A stretch of DNA of 59,021 nt from Ruminococcus sp. (GTDB taxonomy: Bacteria; Bacillota; Clostridia; Oscillospirales; Ruminococcaceae): the NCBI GenBank assembly GCA_017460665.1, contig JAFUAO010000089.1, positions 1 to 59,021 on the forward strand. The letters run 5' to 3'. This document shows, piece after piece, positions 42,668-51,318 of this stretch. The position numbers were made by a program, and so were the translations under genes. Numbering within the stretch: the first letter of the stretch is position 1; each line of letters begins with the position of its first letter. Under the pieces are notes generated by a model, which made no database searches, was not told where the DNA came from, and was given only the letters and a program-made list of their open reading frames with translations.

Positions 42668-43975
42668 TCAGTCGTGGAGCTTTCTTCTGTCGATGACACG
42701 GACAGCCTTGCCCTCACTTCTTGTGATCGACTTAGGCGACACGAGATGTACCTTGGGGTTTATGCCCAGCATGGTCTTGATGGCCTCTGCCAGCTCTCTC
42801 TCCTGCTTCTGCATATCCTTCACCTTGTCGGAGAACTGGTCGGGGTTCATCTCGACGCTGATGTCCAGGGTATCGGTGTTGTTCACACGGTCTACCTCGA
42901 TCAGGTAGTTGGGAGAGTAGCCCTGCTCGATGAGGACGGTCTCGATCTGGCTGGGGAACACGTTGACGCCGCGAATGATCATCATGTCGTCGCTCCTGCC
43001 CATGGGCTTGGCCATTTTCACGAGAGTCCTTCCGCATGAGCACTTGCCTCTTGTCAGGCGGCAGAGGTCTCTTGTGCGGTAGCGCAGCAGGGGGAAGGCC
43101 TCCTTGGTGATGCTGGTGAACACAAGCTCGCCCACCTCGCCCTCGGGGAGGACCTCACCTGTATCGGGGTCGATGATCTCGGGGATGAAGTGGTCCTCGT
43201 TGATGTGCATACCGGTCTGCTCGGAGCACTCAAAGGCAACGCCGGGGCCGCTGGTCTCGGTGAGGCCGTAGATGTCGTAGGCCTTGATGCCCAGAGACTT
43301 CTCAATAGAGCGCCTCATCTCCTCGGTCCAGGGCTCAGCTCCGAAGATACCGGCCTTGAGCTTGATGTCGTCTGTGGTATAGCCCATATCATGGAGAGTC
43401 TCGCCGATATAGGCTGCATATGAGGGAGTACAGCAGAGGATCGTAGATCCCAGGTCACGCATGAACTGGATCTGTCTCTCGGTATTTCCCGAGCTCATGG
43501 GGAGGGTCAGACAGCCCACCTTGTGAGAGCCGCCGTTGAGTCCCGGGCCGCCTGTGAACAGGCCGTAGCCGTAGCACACCTGGCACACGTCCTCGTTAGT
43601 TCCGCCGGCAGCAGTGATAGCTCTTGCACAGCAGTCCTCCCAAAGGTCGATGTCGTGCTGAGTGTAGAAGGCGACTACTCTTCTTCCGGTAGTGCCGCTG
43701 GTGGACTGGATCCTTACGCAGTCGCTCAGGGGCTTTGCCAGCAGTCCGTAGGGATAGGCGTCACGAAGGTCGGCCTTGCTGAGGAAGGGCAGCTTGTGCA
43801 GGTCCTCGGTACCCTTGATGTCCTCGGGCTTTACGCCCTTTTCGTCCATGAGGTCCCGGTAATACTTAACGTTCTCATAAACGTGCTTTACCTGAGCCAC
43901 AAGGCGCTCGTCCTGGAGCTTTTTCATGTCCTCGGGAGAGGCGCACTCCATTTCCTGGTTCCAATATCTTTCCAT
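42668..43975 (-). CDS. paaK: Phenylacetate-CoA ligase
   Basis: 435 aa ATP-dependent ligase that activates phenylacetate or related arylacetates to CoA esters. The ATP loop is SGTTGRRVVAFYTQ, the adenylate motif YGLTETSGPG, and the C-terminal hinge block YRTRDLCRLTRGKCSCGRT is typical of PaaK, as is SDDMMIIRGVNVFPSQIE. RBS AAAGGAG lies 11 nt before ATG 43975. With IorAB upstream it fits reductive carboxylation of arylacetyl-CoA to arylpyruvate, or the reverse. Confidence 0.95.
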   Translation of the reverse strand: MERYWNQEMECASPEDMKKLQDERLVAQVKHVYENVKYYRDLMDEKGVKPEDIKGTEDLHKLPFLSKADLRDAYPYGLLAKPLSDCVRIQSTSGTTGRRVVAFYTQHDIDLWEDCCARAITAAGGTNEDVCQVCYGYGLFTGGPGLNGGSHKVGCLTLPMSSGNTERQIQFMRDLGSTILCCTPSYAAYIGETLHDMGYTTDDIKLKAGIFGAEPWTEEMRRSIEKSLGIKAYDIYGLTETSGPGVAFECSEQTGMHINEDHFIPEIIDPDTGEVLPEGEVGELVFTSITKEAFPLLRYRTRDLCRLTRGKCSCGRTLVKMAKPMGRSDDMMIIRGVNVFPSQIETVLIEQGYSPNYLIEVDRVNNTDTLDISVEMNPDQFSDKVKDMQKQERELAEAIKTMLGINPKVHLVSPKSITRSEGKAVRVIDRRKLHD

Positions 43976-44039
43976 TGGTTTTCATACTCCTTTGTATAAA
44001 AATTTTTATGCATAAAAATTATGTCCGGTCCAAAGCGGG

Positions 44040-45542
44040 CTACTGCCCGACAGTGATGATGTTGCTGACCCTGATGTAGGTGCCGTTGATGAAGGCCGTC
44101 AGGTAGACCTCCGTCTTGCCGTCGCTGCCGCCGAAAAAGACGTAGCTCGGGTCCAAGGTCAGCTCCGGCTCGTCGGTGTGAGGGTCGGTGGCGCCACGCT
44201 GAAGGACGCCCTGACCGTTATGGTCGATCTGCCAGCAGAGGTTCCTGAAGCCCTCGTGGTCGTCACGGGTGATCGAGTTATCCTCGTTGAGAGTAAGGGT
44301 GAAGGTCTCCACCACCTCGGTCTCGGTGATCACCTTCTGCCGGTATGAGAGGAAGTCCGACTTCTCGCCGTTGATCTCCACATCAGCAAAGCAGTTTACG
44401 AAGTTCAAGCTGGCCTCTCTGCCAACGATACCGCCGTAGTCATCATATGCACCGGTGATCTTGCCGCTGACGTGGACGTTCTCCCAGGTATCGGTCATAT
44501 AGACCTCGCCGCCCACTATGCCTACCTGAGCTCCTCCCGAAACTTCGGCATTCTCGAAGGTGATGTCACTCACTGTGCAGCCCAGACCGTAGCCGATGAA
44601 GCCCACTTCCGTGCTGCCCTCGATCTTCATGCCGGTGATCTTGTGGCCGCCGCCGTCGACGCTGCCGCTGAATGCGGTATTTCCGGAGCTATTCCAGCCC
44701 ATAGGCACCCAGTCGTAGCCGGTCAGGTCGATGTCTGCGTCAAGCACGATGCTGACGTTGCTGCTGTTCAGGCCGTTTATGTAGTACACGGCGCTTGCCA
44801 GCTGTTCCGGAGTTGAAACATGGAACAGCGGAGCGTTCTCCACCGCCCACTGCTTATCGGCCAGCTCCATGATGCTGCCGGTGTCGCAGCTGCGCTCCCA
44901 ATCCGTAGGATAGGCAGTAGGGTCTTTGTCATAGGCGTAGCTCTCCGCACGGCTGTCTCCCCAGGCATCCAGCCACTGATAGGCGTCCACCAAGATGTAA
45001 ACGCCCGGTTTTTCGGCATTTACGGTGACAGTACAGTTTTCCTTGTCCAAAGCCGATCCGGGGATCTCATCGTAAATAGCCTCCTCGTCCTCGTTGTAGA
45101 AGAGCACCATGAGGTTCTCCTCAGGGACGCCTCTCAGCTCCTCCTTATCGTAGGTGAAGGAGAGCTGTGCATCGGTGACATTGTCGGTGTAGCTCAGCTC
45201 AAAGGGCAGTCCAAAACGGCCCACGACTCCCATGTGGATCACATGGCCGGAAACGTCATCTAAGACCGCCTCCTTGCGCAGATCTCCGCTGCACTTAGCC
45301 GTGAGAGTGATCCTGGTTATCCCCTGGCTCTCGCTGCTGTCAAAGGACTTGTGGCAGCTCTGCTCAGTGGGCTCAGCCGGCTCGGTCTCCTCCTCAGTCT
45401 CCTCCTCGGTGGGGCCTTCTGTAGTCTCCTCCTCGGAAGCGCTGTGCTCCCTCTCCCGGGAGCTCTCAGCTCGCTCAGGTCCGCAGGAGAAAAGTCCTCC
45501 CGTCACGGCCAGAGCCAGAAGTATCGCTATGATCTTTTTCAT
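44040..45542 (-). CDS. Lipoprotein with GLUG-like repeats
   Basis: 500 aa. Lipoprotein signal with lipobox GLFSC (Cys near 20), a Glu/Thr-rich linker (about 30-60), a beta domain (60-190) and a region of GLUG-like beta-helix repeats (about 270-390; SGSVDGGGHKITGMKI, EVGFIGYGLGCTVSDITFEN, GGAQVGIVGGEVY, YGGIVGREASLNFVNCFADV). Such repeats occur in surface adhesins. It sits inside the ior-paaK gene run without a promoter of its own that I can see; any link to aromatic metabolism is unclear. Confidence 0.82.
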   Translation of the reverse strand: MKKIIAILLALAVTGGLFSCGPERAESSREREHSASEEETTEGPTEEETEEETEPAEPTEQSCHKSFDSSESQGITRITLTAKCSGDLRKEAVLDDVSGHVIHMGVVGRFGLPFELSYTDNVTDAQLSFTYDKEELRGVPEENLMVLFYNEDEEAIYDEIPGSALDKENCTVTVNAEKPGVYILVDAYQWLDAWGDSRAESYAYDKDPTAYPTDWERSCDTGSIMELADKQWAVENAPLFHVSTPEQLASAVYYINGLNSSNVSIVLDADIDLTGYDWVPMGWNSSGNTAFSGSVDGGGHKITGMKIEGSTEVGFIGYGLGCTVSDITFENAEVSGGAQVGIVGGEVYMTDTWENVHVSGKITGAYDDYGGIVGREASLNFVNCFADVEINGEKSDFLSYRQKVITETEVVETFTLTLNEDNSITRDDHEGFRNLCWQIDHNGQGVLQRGATDPHTDEPELTLDPSYVFFGGSDGKTEVYLTAFINGTYIRVSNIITVGQ

Positions 45543-45554
45543 GGTGGTCCTCCG

Positions 45555-46115
45555 TTATGCTCCGGCCAGCCTGTCTCTCAGCTCGGTCACGCATCGCTCG
45601 AACAGGCCGTATCTGCCCTCAGACCGCATTTTCTCGGCAAGCTCGCACTCAGCGGCCTTCCCCAGGACGAAGTCGAGGGATCTTGCCGCAGCGTCGGTGA
45701 TCTTAGGCAGGTCAAAGACCGGCTTGCGGCTCAGGAGCTTCCTCCTTGCCGCCTCGTTCTCCATTTTCCCGATGATCCTCCGGTACTGGCCGGCCAGCTC
45801 TCCACATTCCTCGGAGTAGTCCGTCCGGCAAAGGAGGCTGTCCATAAGGCAGGCCGCCATCCAGCACTGCCAGCCGATCTCCTCATCAAGGTAGCGGTCG
45901 TCAAGGATACTGTCGATCTCCTCGTCGGAAAGCTCGCTATCCCTGTGCATGATCCTGTGGAAGTCAGCACGCTCCTCATCGCTGGGCTCGTCTGCTATGG
46001 CATGGAAATAGATGTCGTAGAGGTACTGCAAAACGTTCTGGTGGAGGAGCTCCATGTCCTCGCCCAGCTCCTCCAAAAGGAATTCCTTGGCGTAGCTGCT
46101 GCCAAAGGGATTCAT
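45555..46115 (-). CDS. Unrecognised cytoplasmic protein
   Basis: 186 aa, highly helical and acidic, no signal or membrane segment. The start is ATG 46115, which overlaps the iorB stop as ATGA; the longer frame is iorB shadow. Notable stretches are LLEELGEDMELLHQNVLQYLY and EIGWQCWMAACLMDSLL. No family comes to mind. Tight coupling to iorB suggests co-expression with the 2-oxoacid oxidoreductase. Confidence 0.75.
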   Translation of the reverse strand: MNPFGSSYAKEFLLEELGEDMELLHQNVLQYLYDIYFHAIADEPSDEERADFHRIMHRDSELSDEEIDSILDDRYLDEEIGWQCWMAACLMDSLLCRTDYSEECGELAGQYRRIIGKMENEAARRKLLSRKPVFDLPKITDAAARSLDFVLGKAAECELAEKMRSEGRYGLFERCVTELRDRLAGA

Positions 46116-46687
46116 CTTGCGTTCCTGCCCAGCTCGAAGGCCTTCTTGTTGAGCTCTAAGAATTTGGGCGGGACGCACTGCTCAAGAGCGCTCTGCCAAA
46201 GCTCCTCGGGGAAGTCGGTCAGGGAGGCTAAAACTCCCATTAGGACCACGTTTGAGGCCTTTGCTGTGCCGGCCTCCTCAGCCAGCGCAAGGGCGTCCAC
46301 GGCCACCAGGTCAACGCCTGCTGCCTTGATCTTCCCGGCCAGATCCTCAGGGTACTCAGCGGCGCCTGTGATCACAGGCATGGGGTCGATCTGCTGAGTG
46401 GAGGTGATCAGGTGTCCGCCCTTTTTAAGGTAAGGCAGGCATCTTGCGGCCTCCAGCATCTCGAAGGAGATCACTGCGTCGGCCTCGCCCTTCTCCACAA
46501 CGGGAGAGTACACCCTGTCGCCGTACTTTACATATGTCACCACGGAGCCGCCTCTCTGGCTCATACCGTGGACCTCGCTGACCTTTACGTCATAGCCCTG
46601 CGCCAGCAGGACGTTTCCCAGAAGGCGTGAAGCGAGCAGAGAGCCCTGTCCTCCGACGCCGACTATCATGATAGACTTAGTTTCCAT
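46112..46687 (-). CDS. iorB: Indolepyruvate ferredoxin oxidoreductase, beta subunit
   Basis: 191 aa gamma-type domain of 2-oxoacid:ferredoxin oxidoreductases. VGVGGQGSLLASRLLGNVLL and SEVHGMSQRGGSVVTYVKYG are the family signatures. Together with IorA it interconverts aryl pyruvates and arylacetyl-CoA with ferredoxin. It is separated from iorA by two small genes, but all lie in one tightly spaced minus-strand run. Confidence 0.95.
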   Translation of the reverse strand: METKSIMIVGVGGQGSLLASRLLGNVLLAQGYDVKVSEVHGMSQRGGSVVTYVKYGDRVYSPVVEKGEADAVISFEMLEAARCLPYLKKGGHLITSTQQIDPMPVITGAAEYPEDLAGKIKAAGVDLVAVDALALAEEAGTAKASNVVLMGVLASLTDFPEELWQSALEQCVPPKFLELNKKAFELGRNAR

Positions 46688-46702
46688 TTATATTTCCTCC
46701 TG

Positions 46703-47110
46703 TTATTTCGTTAAAAGCTCCAGATCTCCGTCCACGAAGCCGATACCTATGCCCTCGGCCGAAAGGAGAGCGCTGCGGTAGGTGCCTTTTTCAAGGTATT
46801 CGCTGCAAAGCTCGGTGTAGACCTCCATGACACGCTTCTCGTCGGCGTTCTCCTCGTCGGAGAAGTCCAGTGCGAACAGGTCCTCCTCAGAGGACCATAC
46901 CTCCTCGCAGGCCCACTCACCGTCCCTGTCCTCCGGATCGAAGGCTCCGGCAGCGATGAGCTGCAAGGTGAACAGGGGCTCGCCGGTCTCGGCGGAGCGG
47001 TCCTCATAGATGTTGAAATTGAAGGCCTTCGTTTCCTTAGGCATATCGTTATTTTCAAGCAGAGCGTCCAGCCATGCGGCGAAGTGCTCATAGACCTCGA
47101 TATTTATCAT
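46703..47110 (-). CDS. Unrecognised small acidic protein
   Basis: 135 aa, very acidic (EEVWSSEEDLFALDFSDEENADE), soluble, no known motif. The start overlaps the stop of the preceding small gene by ATGA, and iorB follows after 15 bp, so it is part of the iorA-iorB operon. Length and alpha/beta composition suggest an immunity- or SMI-like fold but nothing decisive is visible. Confidence 0.7.
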   Translation of the reverse strand: MINIEVYEHFAAWLDALLENNDMPKETKAFNFNIYEDRSAETGEPLFTLQLIAAGAFDPEDRDGEWACEEVWSSEEDLFALDFSDEENADEKRVMEVYTELCSEYLEKGTYRSALLSAEGIGIGFVDGDLELLTK

Positions 47111-47310
47111 TTTTTCTTTGCCTTTCTAAATCTGAAAAATTCCAGCTTCCCGCACCGTGGGCATTCGTATATGCTGACGGTGAGGGCTCCGGACAGGAAA
47201 TTGTCAAGGTGTCCGGTGAAGAAGCCGTACTTGCCCATTTGCAGGCGGTCTGTGCCGATATATCTCATCTGGAAGCTGTCGTAGGGACAGTAGATCTCCC
47301 TTACCTTCAT
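47107..47310 (-). CDS. Small putative zinc-binding protein
   Basis: 67 aa with CPYD near the N-terminus and CPRCGKLEFFRF near the C-terminus, which could form a treble-Cys zinc site; ends in RKAKKK. RBS AGGAGG lies 6 nt before ATG 47310. It is coupled by ATGA overlap to the next gene. Function unknown. Confidence 0.7.
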   Translation of the reverse strand: MKVREIYCPYDSFQMRYIGTDRLQMGKYGFFTGHLDNFLSGALTVSIYECPRCGKLEFFRFRKAKKK

Positions 47311-47332
47311 AGTGACCTCCTATCAGTCGATA

Positions 47333-47476
47333 GCGCCTACTCTGCACTGCTGCTGGCAAATGCCGCAGACGGGGAGCCCCCGCTGGCGATCTGGCTGCTC
47401 ACATTGCAGATCCGGCAAGTCTTTCTGCTTTTACTCTATTGCGCCTACCCTGCACTGCTGCTGGCAAATGCCGCAG
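47333..47476 (-). repeat. Tandem duplication of the iorA 3' end
   Basis: 36-nt copies at 47333-47368 and 47441-47476 differ at one base. The second is the end of iorA; the first lies in the 120-nt gap after its stop and, in the same frame, would encode CGICQQQCRVGAID and a stop. The 72 nt between copies also stay open in that frame. Confidence 0.85.
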
Positions 47477-49161
47477 CCTACGCACTGTGTATGGTCGATG
47501 ACTGCCTTTCCGTCCTTCATAGAGATCGCAGGACATCCCAGCTTCATGCACATCTTACAGCCCACGCACTTGTCTGTGTCCACCTTCAGCGCCGGAGCGT
47601 GCTTTACATACTTCAGCAGAGCGCAGGGACGCCTTGAGATGATAACGGAAGCCTCGTCTGCTGCCAGCTCCTCCTTGATCGCTGCCTCGGTCTGAGCCAG
47701 ATCGTAGGGGTCTACCACTCTTACACGCTTGATACCGATAGCCCTGCACAGCTCCTCCAGGTTCACCGCAGCGGCAGGGTCGCCCTTTAGGTTCTTGCCG
47801 GTGGTGGGGTTCTGCTGGTGGCCGGTCATGCCGGTGATGGAGTTGTCCAGTATGATCACTGTGGAGTTGGAATCATTGTAGGCGATGTTCACAAGGCCCG
47901 TCATGCCGCTGTGCATGAAGGTGGAGTCGCCGATGACTGCCACTGTCTTGTGCTCGGACTCAGCGCCTCTTGCCTTGTTGAAGCCGTGGAGGGCCGAGAT
48001 CGAAGCTCCCATACAGATCGTGGTGTCAACTGCGAACAGCGGAGCTGCTGCACCGAGAGTATAGCAGCCGATGTCTCCGGAGACCGTGATCTTGTTCTTG
48101 CTAAGGCAGTAGAACAGGCCTCTGTGGGGACATCCGGGACACATCACAGGAGGTCTCACAGGGATATTCTCCTCTAAGGCCACGAAGTCCTTCTTCTGGC
48201 CCAGCAGCTTCTCAGCGATAACGGACTGAGGGAGCTCGCCGATATAGCCGAAGATCTCCTTGCCCTGAACGTTGTTCACGCCGATATTGCGGCAGTGCTG
48301 CTCGATGATGCCGTCCAGCTCCTCGATAACGTAGATCTTGTCGTACTTAGCGGCGAAGTCCTGGATCAGCTTCACAGGCAGGGGGTTCACCATGCCCAGC
48401 TTGAGGACAGAGGCCTTGTCGCCCAGGGCCTCCTTGACGTACTGATAGGCGGCGCCGTTGGTGATCACGCCGAACTCTGCGCTGTCTGAGATCTCCACAC
48501 GGTTGAGGGGAGTGGTCTCAGCGTACTCGGTGAGCTTTCTCGTCCTCTCCTCAACGAAGACGTGTCTGCCCTTTGCGAAGGCCGGCATCATAACGTATTT
48601 CTGGGGTGTCTTGGTGTATTCCTTCAAGGGGAGCTCCTCCCTGTCCACCGTATCGACGATGCTCTGGGAGTGGGCGACTCTTGTGGACATCCTCACGATG
48701 AAGGGAGCGTCGAACTGCTCCGACAGCTCAAAGGCCAGCTTCACGAAGTCCTTGCACTCGCCGGAATCCGAGGGCTCCAGCATGGGGACCTTCGAGGCGA
48801 TAGCGTGGTGGCGGCTGTCCTGCTCGTTCTGGGAGGAGTGCATACCCTGGTCGTCGGCGACTGCAATGACCAGGCCTGCGTTCACTCCGGTATAAGCAGC
48901 GGTATACAGCGGATCTGCGGCAACATTAAGGCCAACGTGCTTCATTCCGCAGAAGGCTCTTGCGCCTGCGATAGAAGCGCCCAGGGCGGTCTCCATAGCC
49001 ACCTTCTCGTTGGGAGCCCACTCTGCGTAGATCTCGTCATACTTTGCAGCTTCCTCAGTGATCTCAGTAGAGGGAGTCCCGGGATAGCTTGAAACTATCC
49101 GGCAGCCGGCCTCGTAAAGACCTCTTGCAAAGGCCTGATTTCCTAACATTAGCTTTTTCAT
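47431..49161 (-). CDS. iorA: Indolepyruvate ferredoxin oxidoreductase, alpha subunit
   Basis: 576 aa. The N-terminal pyrimidine-binding domain (YPGTPSTEITEEAAKY) and C-terminal TPP domain (SGDIGCYTLGAAAP, AVIGDSTFMHSGMTGLVNIA, NSITGMTGHQQNPTTG) are followed by a two-cluster ferredoxin domain with CVGCKMCMKLGCP and CVGCGICQQQCRVGAIE. It oxidises indolepyruvate or phenylpyruvate with ferredoxin, or runs in reverse for amino acid synthesis. It is slightly shorter than typical (about 590-600). HAD gene lies 15 bp upstream. Confidence 0.96.
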   Translation of the reverse strand: MKKLMLGNQAFARGLYEAGCRIVSSYPGTPSTEITEEAAKYDEIYAEWAPNEKVAMETALGASIAGARAFCGMKHVGLNVAADPLYTAAYTGVNAGLVIAVADDQGMHSSQNEQDSRHHAIASKVPMLEPSDSGECKDFVKLAFELSEQFDAPFIVRMSTRVAHSQSIVDTVDREELPLKEYTKTPQKYVMMPAFAKGRHVFVEERTRKLTEYAETTPLNRVEISDSAEFGVITNGAAYQYVKEALGDKASVLKLGMVNPLPVKLIQDFAAKYDKIYVIEELDGIIEQHCRNIGVNNVQGKEIFGYIGELPQSVIAEKLLGQKKDFVALEENIPVRPPVMCPGCPHRGLFYCLSKNKITVSGDIGCYTLGAAAPLFAVDTTICMGASISALHGFNKARGAESEHKTVAVIGDSTFMHSGMTGLVNIAYNDSNSTVIILDNSITGMTGHQQNPTTGKNLKGDPAAAVNLEELCRAIGIKRVRVVDPYDLAQTEAAIKEELAADEASVIISRRPCALLKYVKHAPALKVDTDKCVGCKMCMKLGCPAISMKDGKAVIDHTQCVGCGICQQQCRVGAIE

Positions 49162-49176
49162 TGCTTTTTGTCCTTT

Positions 49177-50028
49177 CTATTTGTAGATATTGTATAGATT
49201 GTGATCATCCAGCAGCCATTTTGCGACTCCGTCCTCTGTATTCGGAGGAGCAATGAAGTCGGCGGCTGCGATGACCTCCGGCCTTGCGTTGCCCACAGCC
49301 ACGCTCACGTCCGAGGCGCTGAACATTGGCAGGTCGTTGAGGTTGTCCCCGAAGGAGACCACTCTCTCAAAGCCGTATCTTTCCCGAAGGTACGCTATCC
49401 CGGAGGCCTTTGACGCATTCCCGGAAAAGACCTCCAGGTACCATGCGCCGTTGTACACATCAAGGTAGAAGGCCAGCTCCACGCCGGGGATCTCCTCCAC
49501 AGCGCACTTCACTGGGTAGAGCTCCTCATAGGGGCCGGTGGTGGTGAAGTAGACGGTGTGCTCATCGGCCATGTCCGAAAGGCGCTCCAGCCGGACGAAG
49601 GGCTTCTTGTAGTTGTTTTTCCGCTCCTCAGCAAAGCTGCGCATGACATTGGTGGTCAGCGCCGAGTAGTAGCAGATCAGCGACTCCTCCTCGATCCGGT
49701 ACATGAAGCAGTGGACTCCGTTCTGCTCAAAGGCGGAGAGCACTCTTGCAGAGGCAGAGGGCCGGATAAATTCGCTCTTTATGTAGCGGTGAGCGGCGGT
49801 GTCGTAGATGCTCACGCCGTTCATCAGCAGACAGGGCGCACTGACCTGAATGGCCGAGGTGATCGGGACTGCGGAGTAGACCGACCTTGCGGTGGCAAAG
49901 GTAAAGCAGAGCCCCTTGGCTGTCAGGGAGTTGATCACCTGAGCGGTATAGTCTGTTATGGCAGGCTCAGGGCTCAGCAGAGTGCCGTCAAGATCTGATA
50001 TAAAAAGGGTCCTGCTGATAAGTCTCAC
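49177..50028 (-). CDS. Cof-type HAD-IIB phosphatase
   Basis: 283 aa HAD phosphatase. Motif I FISDLDGTLLS, motif II FATARS, the C2B cap (about 85-190) and motif IV FGDNLNDLPMFSASDVSVAVGNA are complete. These enzymes act on sugar or nucleotide phosphates; the substrate is unknown. The only standard start is GTG 50028, but it lies inside the Shine-Dalgarno GGAGGTGAG, so the true start may be a rare codon such as ATC at 50019. It precedes iorA by 15 bp on the same transcript. Confidence 0.9.
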   Translation of the reverse strand: MRLISRTLFISDLDGTLLSPEPAITDYTAQVINSLTAKGLCFTFATARSVYSAVPITSAIQVSAPCLLMNGVSIYDTAAHRYIKSEFIRPSASARVLSAFEQNGVHCFMYRIEEESLICYYSALTTNVMRSFAEERKNNYKKPFVRLERLSDMADEHTVYFTTTGPYEELYPVKCAVEEIPGVELAFYLDVYNGAWYLEVFSGNASKASGIAYLRERYGFERVVSFGDNLNDLPMFSASDVSVAVGNARPEVIAAADFIAPPNTEDGVAKWLLDDHNLYNIYK

Positions 50029-50054
50029 CTCCGGAAATAAACATTCATAAGAGC

Positions 50055-50083
50055 ATTATATCATATATTAGTGCAAATTGCAA
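50055..50083 (-). promoter_or_regulatory. Promoter of the HAD-iorA-iorB-paaK run
   Basis: TTGCAA (50083-50078), 17-bp spacer, TATAAT (50060-50055) on the minus strand. No other good promoter is seen further down the gene run. Confidence 0.75.
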
Positions 50084-50474
50084 GAATTTCTTAGTTATTA
50101 GTTACAAGTTCCATGTGGTTTTGAGTTAGCAGTGCGTAGGGCTTAGTAGGGACGGCCATTGGCCGTCCGTGCCTCCTCAAAAATTTGTAGGGGAGGCCGC
50201 CCTCGGCCTCCCGGCCGATCTCCGGAAACAAATTGTAGGTGGCGATCCCTAACCGGGACCCGTCCCCTCTGTCAGCTTCGCTGACATCTCCCCACACTGT
50301 GGGGAGTCACCCACATCGACCCACAATGCTTTGCGATGTGTAGGGGCGAACATCGTTCGCCCGGTGGTTTATCGCACACGGCACGGGCGCACAATGTGCG
50401 CCCCTACAATTCCGATCCGTCCGCCAACGGCGGACACCGCAACTCTCAACTCTGCACTCTAAACTCTCAACTCG

Positions 50475-50499
50475 ACAAAAAAGGGCGGCAATGCCGCCC
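50475..50499 (-). terminator. Terminator of the PP2C gene
   Basis: Arms GGGCGGC (50483-50489) and GCCGCCC (50493-50499) followed by a six-T run on the minus strand. Confidence 0.85.
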
Positions 50500-50501
50500 C
50501 G

Positions 50502-51266
50502 TCATTCCTCCGGATCCTCGCCCTGATAGATCACAGCGATCACCGTTATATTGTCCTGACCTCCGTGCTCCAACGCCCTCTTCACCAGCAGCGACAGCCG
50601 CTTCGGAAGGCTCTTGGGCATCTCCAGCACCTCCTGCATATCGATCGCAGACACATAGTCAGAGAGCCCGTCGCTGCAAAGCAGCAGCACGTCCCCGAAC
50701 TGCATTCCTCCGGGGATAGTCTCCACATCGATCTTCGGGTCGGTCTTCACGTTCCCGAAGGCCGGGAAGATTATGTTCCGGTGGACGTGGGTCCGGCGCT
50801 CCTCCTGAGTTATAGAGCCCTCCTCGTATAGAAGCTGCACCAGAGACTGATCCCGTGAGATCTGGCGGATCCTTCCGCCCCTGTACCGGTAGAGCCGTGA
50901 GTCTCCCACGTTGAAGGAGATCACCTCTCCCCCCTCAGAGACCGCTATCCCGCACAGGGTAGTCTGCATATTCGTGCTGTCCTTGTGCTTCAGGCTGTAT
51001 TCCGCCAGCCTGTGGTGGATCTCCAGCAGGCTGGTCTTCAGCTTCGACCTTTGGAGATCCTCGATGCTCCGCACCTGCTCAAGGCACATCTTCGACGCCA
51101 CCTCGCCTGCTGCCTCGCCGGAGACTCCGTCTGAGACCGCCGCAATGAAGGGGCCGCTTAGCCGCTGCTCTGAGGTGCCCTTGTCGATGACTGCTCTCCC
51201 GATGAGCATGGCGTCCTCATTATGCGGCATAACGCCCTTTTCAGTTATTCCGCAGCAATAGTACAT
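50502..51266 (-). CDS. PP2C-family serine/threonine phosphatase
   Basis: 254 aa, metal-dependent phosphatase. Motifs HNEDA, AAVSDGVSGEAAGE, NVGDSRLYRYRGG, LLLCSDGLSDYVS and HGGQDNITVI hold the metal-binding Asp residues. It is cytoplasmic and has no sensor domain; partner kinases are not in the window. RBS GAGGAAG supports ATG 51266. It ends the LCP-tatD-PP2C gene run. Confidence 0.93.
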   Translation of the reverse strand: MYYCCGITEKGVMPHNEDAMLIGRAVIDKGTSEQRLSGPFIAAVSDGVSGEAAGEVASKMCLEQVRSIEDLQRSKLKTSLLEIHHRLAEYSLKHKDSTNMQTTLCGIAVSEGGEVISFNVGDSRLYRYRGGRIRQISRDQSLVQLLYEEGSITQEERRTHVHRNIIFPAFGNVKTDPKIDVETIPGGMQFGDVLLLCSDGLSDYVSAIDMQEVLEMPKSLPKRLSLLVKRALEHGGQDNITVIAVIYQGEDPEE

Positions 51267-51318
51267 ATCTTGCTTCCTCTTTTGTTTTGTTGTTCTTTTC
51301 TAACGGCAATGTCTGTCT

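Larger units (their letters stand above)
50029..50501. repeat. Intergenic mosaic of GC-rich palindromes
   Basis: No gene is seen. After the HAD promoter the region strings together palindromic units of unequal length: GACGGCC/GGCCGTC (50151-50167), GGGAGGCC/GGCCTCCC (50191-50212), GTCAG/CTGAC (50271-50285), GCGAAC/GTTCGC (50346-50360), GGGCGCACA/TGTGCGCCC (50385-50403), GTCCGCC/GGCGGAC (50419-50435). Several begin with GTAGGGG. The first 69 nt (50149-50217) recur at 58757-58825, and 50354-50374 recurs inverted at 58830-58850. It looks like a non-autonomous dispersed repeat. Confidence 0.8.

Noticed and set aside
50149-50435. CRISPR array
   Set aside because: The palindromes differ in sequence and spacing and there are no spacers of equal length; no cas genes nearby.
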